From an uncultured Pseudorhodobacter sp. (GTDB lineage: Bacteria > Pseudomonadota > Alphaproteobacteria > Rhodobacterales > Rhodobacteraceae), in the NCBI GenBank assembly GCA_945952425.1, contig CAMFIX010000142.1:1-7337 (forward strand): a stretch of DNA of 7,337 bases, written 5' to 3'. Every line of letters starts with the position of its first letter. Position 1 is the stretch's first letter. Made by a program: the position numbers and the translations under genes. Under the pieces are notes generated by a model. The model did not search any database, had not been told where the DNA came from, and saw only the letters and a program-made list of their open reading frames with translations. Shown in pieces: positions 5,012 to 7,337 of this stretch.

Positions 5012-5820
5012 GCGCTTGGCTTGGCCGGGACCATCGCGGGCAGATTGGCCGGGATAAGCGGGGCGGTCAAGCCGGGAAGCGACTGAACCAGCAGGAAGGG
5101 CGACGCGGCGGGCACGCGGTTGACCGGCAAGGCGCAGTCGTAGACGCCCGCGATCAGCGCATCGGTCAGGACGGAAGAGGGCGCGCCATCCGCCACCAGC
5201 CGCCCCCCGTGCAGCGCCAAAAGCCGGTCGGCGCCGCGCACCGCGAGATTCAGATCGTGCAGCACCATCAGGACGCCCCCGCCCCCCCGCGCAAAGGCCC
5301 GCGCCCGGTCCATCACCGCAACCTGGTGGGCGAGGTCGAGCGAGGAGACCGGCTCGTCCAGCATTAGCCAGAAGGGCGCCTGCGCCGCGGTCTCGGCCTG
5401 GATCAGCGCGCGGGCCAGGTGCATGCGCTGCGCCTCGCCGCCCGACAGCTCCATCGCATTGCGGGGGCCGAAACCGGCAAGGCCGACCTCGGCCAGGAAG
5501 GGCTCGACGGCCAGGGGGCGACGGGCGCCGAGGGTCACGACCTCGGCGACGGAGAAGGGGAAGGACAGGCTTGTCGCCTGGGCCATGACCGCGCGGGCCT
5601 CGGCCAGGGCGCCGGGGGCGGTGCGGGCGACCTCGGCCCCGTTCAGGCGCACGCTGCCGCGATAGGGCAGGGCGCCCGACAAGGCGGCCAGCAGCGTCGA
5701 CTTGCCCGACCCGTTCGGCCCGATCAGCACCGAGACCTCGCCGGGGCGCAGGGTGAAGTTCAGCCCCTGCAGGATCACGCGCTTGCCGCGGTGAAGGGTC
5801 AGGTTCTCGGTCTGGATCAT
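5002..5820 (-). CDS. hmuV: Heme ABC transporter ATP-binding protein HmuV
   Basis: Cytoplasmic ATPase of 272 residues that drives heme import through HmuU. The motifs are intact: Walker A GPNGSGKS (34-41), Q-loop Q81, signature LSGGEAQR (125-132), Walker B WLMLDE (151-156), D-loop SSLD (159-162) and switch H188 in VLHDLNLA. The insert ALIQAETAAQAPFWLML between signature and Walker B is typical of HmuV. The ATG at 5820-5818 overlaps the hmuU stop by 4 bp; the frame is open upstream to 6276 but only inside hmuU. After the usual end of the family fold (near VYDCALPVNRV) a proline- and alanine-rich tail of about 35 residues runs to the stop at 5004-5002, making the protein slightly longer than common HmuV proteins. 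The final codons lie within the cobalamin riboswitch. Confidence 0.93.
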   Translation of the reverse strand: MIQTENLTLHRGKRVILQGLNFTLRPGEVSVLIGPNGSGKSTLLAALSGALPYRGSVRLNGAEVARTAPGALAEARAVMAQATSLSFPFSVAEVVTLGARRPLAVEPFLAEVGLAGFGPRNAMELSGGEAQRMHLARALIQAETAAQAPFWLMLDEPVSSLDLAHQVAVMDRARAFARGGGGVLMVLHDLNLAVRGADRLLALHGGRLVADGAPSSVLTDALIAGVYDCALPVNRVPAASPFLLVQSLPGLTAPLIPANLPAMVPAKPSAAG

Positions 5821-6794
5821 GCTTGCGCCCGCCTGGCGAGGAGGATCTGCAGAAAGACCGGCGCGCCGATCAAAGCGGTGAGGATGCCGATGGGCAGCTC
5901 GGCCGGGGCGACGAGGCTGCGCGCCAGGACATCGGCGGTGACCAGCAGCATCCCCCCCAGCAGGGCCGACAGCGGCAGGAGGACGCGGTGATCGGGGCCG
6001 AAGGCCAGGCGCAGAAGATGGGGCACGACGATGCCGACAAAGCCGATCCCCCCCGCGAGGGCCACCGCCGCCCCCGTGCCCATCGCGGTCAGCAGGATCG
6101 CCCGGGCCTTCAGCGGCTCGACCCGGTGGCCCATGTGAAAGGCCGCCGCTTCGCCCAGGCTCAGCGCGTTCAGCCCCAGCGCCAGCCGCGGGGCCAAGAG
6201 CATCATCGGCCCGATGGTGGCACCGGCCAGCGCGACCTTGGCCCAGGTTGCGCCGCCCAAGGAGCCCATCGACCAATAGGACACATCCCGCAGCTGCGTG
6301 TCGCTGGCCATGGTGACCAGAAGCCCGGTCACCGCCCCGGCCAGCGCCGACAAGGCGATGCCCGCCAGAAGCAGCAGCGCGATGTCGGTCGCCCCCCCCT
6401 TCTGCGCGATCCGCGACAGCAGCACGACCGCCGCCCAGCCGCCGCCGAAGGCCGCCGCCATGGTCAGGAGCGGCCCCGAAAGGCTGCCGCCCAGCACGAT
6501 GGCCAGCACTGCGCCCAAGGCCGCTCCGGGGCCAACCCCGATCACGCCGGGATCGGCCAGCGGGTTGCGGAACAAGGCCTGCATCAGCACGCCCGAGACC
6601 GCCAGACCTCCGCCCACCAGCAGGCCCAGAACCAGCCGCGGCAGGCGGATGTCATAAAGCACGATGCTGTCCTGCAGGCTCAGCCCGGGGCCGGTCAGCG
6701 CCTGCACCAGCCGCAGCGGCGTGAGCCCCGTCGCCCCGGTGCCCAAGGCCGCCAGGATCACGGCGCCGAAACCCAGCAGGAGAAGCCCCCGCAT
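5817..6794 (-). CDS. hmuU: Heme ABC transporter permease HmuU
   Basis: FecCD-family inner-membrane permease of 325 residues forming the heme channel. Landmarks are RNPLADPGVIGVGPG (76-90), the heme-permease stretch ASDTQLRDVSYWSMGSLGG (163-181), LGEAAAFHMG (213-222) in the coupling region, GFVGIVVPHLLRL (251-263) and PAELPIGILTALIGAPVF (297-314). About ten hydrophobic segments are visible, starting with residues 3-20. The ATG at 6794-6792 sits 2 bp after the hmuT stop (TGAGGATG), and its own stop overlaps hmuV by 4 bp, so the three genes look translationally coupled. The QLRDxxxWSMGSLGGATW signature and the HmuT and HmuV neighbours separate it from siderophore or B12 permeases, including the paralogue at 1538-2545. 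Confidence 0.93.
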   Translation of the reverse strand: MRGLLLLGFGAVILAALGTGATGLTPLRLVQALTGPGLSLQDSIVLYDIRLPRLVLGLLVGGGLAVSGVLMQALFRNPLADPGVIGVGPGAALGAVLAIVLGGSLSGPLLTMAAAFGGGWAAVVLLSRIAQKGGATDIALLLLAGIALSALAGAVTGLLVTMASDTQLRDVSYWSMGSLGGATWAKVALAGATIGPMMLLAPRLALGLNALSLGEAAAFHMGHRVEPLKARAILLTAMGTGAAVALAGGIGFVGIVVPHLLRLAFGPDHRVLLPLSALLGGMLLVTADVLARSLVAPAELPIGILTALIGAPVFLQILLARRAQA

Positions 6795-6796
6795 CC

Positions 6797-7337
6797 TCAG
6801 GCCCCGTAAAGCGCCGCGTGCAAGGCCAGCGCCGCCTGGCCCGTGCGCGGCCCGAAGCCCAGGAGGAACATGCCGTCCATCGCGATCACCCGTTGCGCGC
6901 CGTGGGTCCGCCCCAGGGCCGGATGGGCCGCGATCATCTCGGGCGTGATCGAAAGCTCTCCCTCGCGGTCCATCACCAGGATCGCATCGGGATTGGCCGC
7001 CAGAACCGCCTCGTCGGTCATCGGTTTGAAGCCCTGGAACCCCGTCGCGGCGTTCTCGGCCCCCGCCAGCGCCAGGATGCCCGCCGCCGAAGAGCCCTCG
7101 CCCCCCGCCATCACCTTGCCGCCCTGCAGCGAGAGGACAAACAGCACCCTTTGCCGGGCGGTCACCGCGGCGGCCTTCGCCGCGGCGGCGTCGAGGTCGG
7201 CCTGCACCTTGGCGACCAACGCGGCGCCTTCCTCTGCGCGCCCAAGCGCCTCGGCCGTCGCGGTGATCTTGGCCGCCACACCTGCGGCGCTTGGCGTGCC
7301 GGGCAGGGTGACAAAGCGGATGCCTGCGGCTTTCAAG
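6797..7337 (-). CDS. hmuT: Heme ABC transporter substrate-binding protein HmuT, C-terminal part
   Basis: C-terminal 179 residues of the periplasmic heme-binding protein; the N-terminal half and signal peptide lie beyond the right edge. The visible part holds the long interlobe helix and the second lobe of a class III binding protein: VLFVLSLQGGKVMAGGEGSS, ILALAGAENAATGFQGFKPM, DEAVLAANPDAILVMDREG and the closing AMDGMFLLGFGPRTGQAALA. LxxQGGxxMxxGxG, the Y/FKPMTDEAV motif and the LLGFGPRT end are characteristic of HmuT. The frame is open to the window edge; the TTG at 7336-7334 is not a plausible start because it falls mid-domain. The stop is 2 bp before hmuU. Confidence 0.92.
   Translation of the reverse strand, partial: LKAAGIRFVTLPGTPSAAGVAAKITATAEALGRAEEGAALVAKVQADLDAAAAKAAAVTARQRVLFVLSLQGGKVMAGGEGSSAAGILALAGAENAATGFQGFKPMTDEAVLAANPDAILVMDREGELSITPEMIAAHPALGRTHGAQRVIAMDGMFLLGFGPRTGQAALALHAALYGA

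Overview
The window is a GC-rich (roughly two-thirds G+C by eye) piece of a Gram-negative genome, most likely an alphaproteobacterium of the Rhodobacterales (Rhodobacter/Paracoccus type). I infer this from the coding style and from the families and gene order present, not from a phylogenetic marker. Every gene I can support lies on the minus strand, so transcription runs from high to low coordinates. The window is a run of three metal or metallo-cofactor uptake units, cut at both edges.

Unit 1 (7337 to 5002) is a heme ABC importer: the C-terminal part of the heme-binding protein HmuT, then the permease HmuU and the ATPase HmuV. The genes are 2 bp apart or overlap by 4 bp.

Unit 2 (about 5011 to 1538) opens with a clear cobalamin (B12) riboswitch, whose 5' edge overlaps the last codons of hmuV. 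Next come a DUF1636-type six-cysteine protein resembling thioredoxin-fold [2Fe-2S] ferredoxins, an ABC ATPase, a periplasmic binding protein and a FecCD/BtuC-type permease. With the riboswitch in front, the best reading is a B12, corrinoid or cobalt-related importer of BtuFCD type. The binding protein and permease are separated by 58 bp that hold a hairpin and a 21-codon frame overlapping both neighbours by GTGA.

Unit 3 (1438 to 1) follows an AT-rich intergenic patch. It encodes a P19-family periplasmic iron protein, a small cupredoxin-like protein and an FTR1-family iron permease cut by the left edge. The order matches the FtrA-FtrB-FtrC part of the FtrABCD ferrous iron uptake systems known from Bordetella and Brucella; an FtrD-like ferredoxin gene would be expected just past position 1.

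The families are known. The less ordinary points are the riboswitch-controlled ferredoxin-like protein tied to the importer, three 27-bp repeats at the start of that gene, the mini-frame and hairpin ahead of the unit-2 permease, and the overlap of hmuV with the riboswitch. No RNA genes other than the riboswitch, no mobile elements and no CRISPR arrays are visible, and no gene-free stretch exceeds 300 bases.
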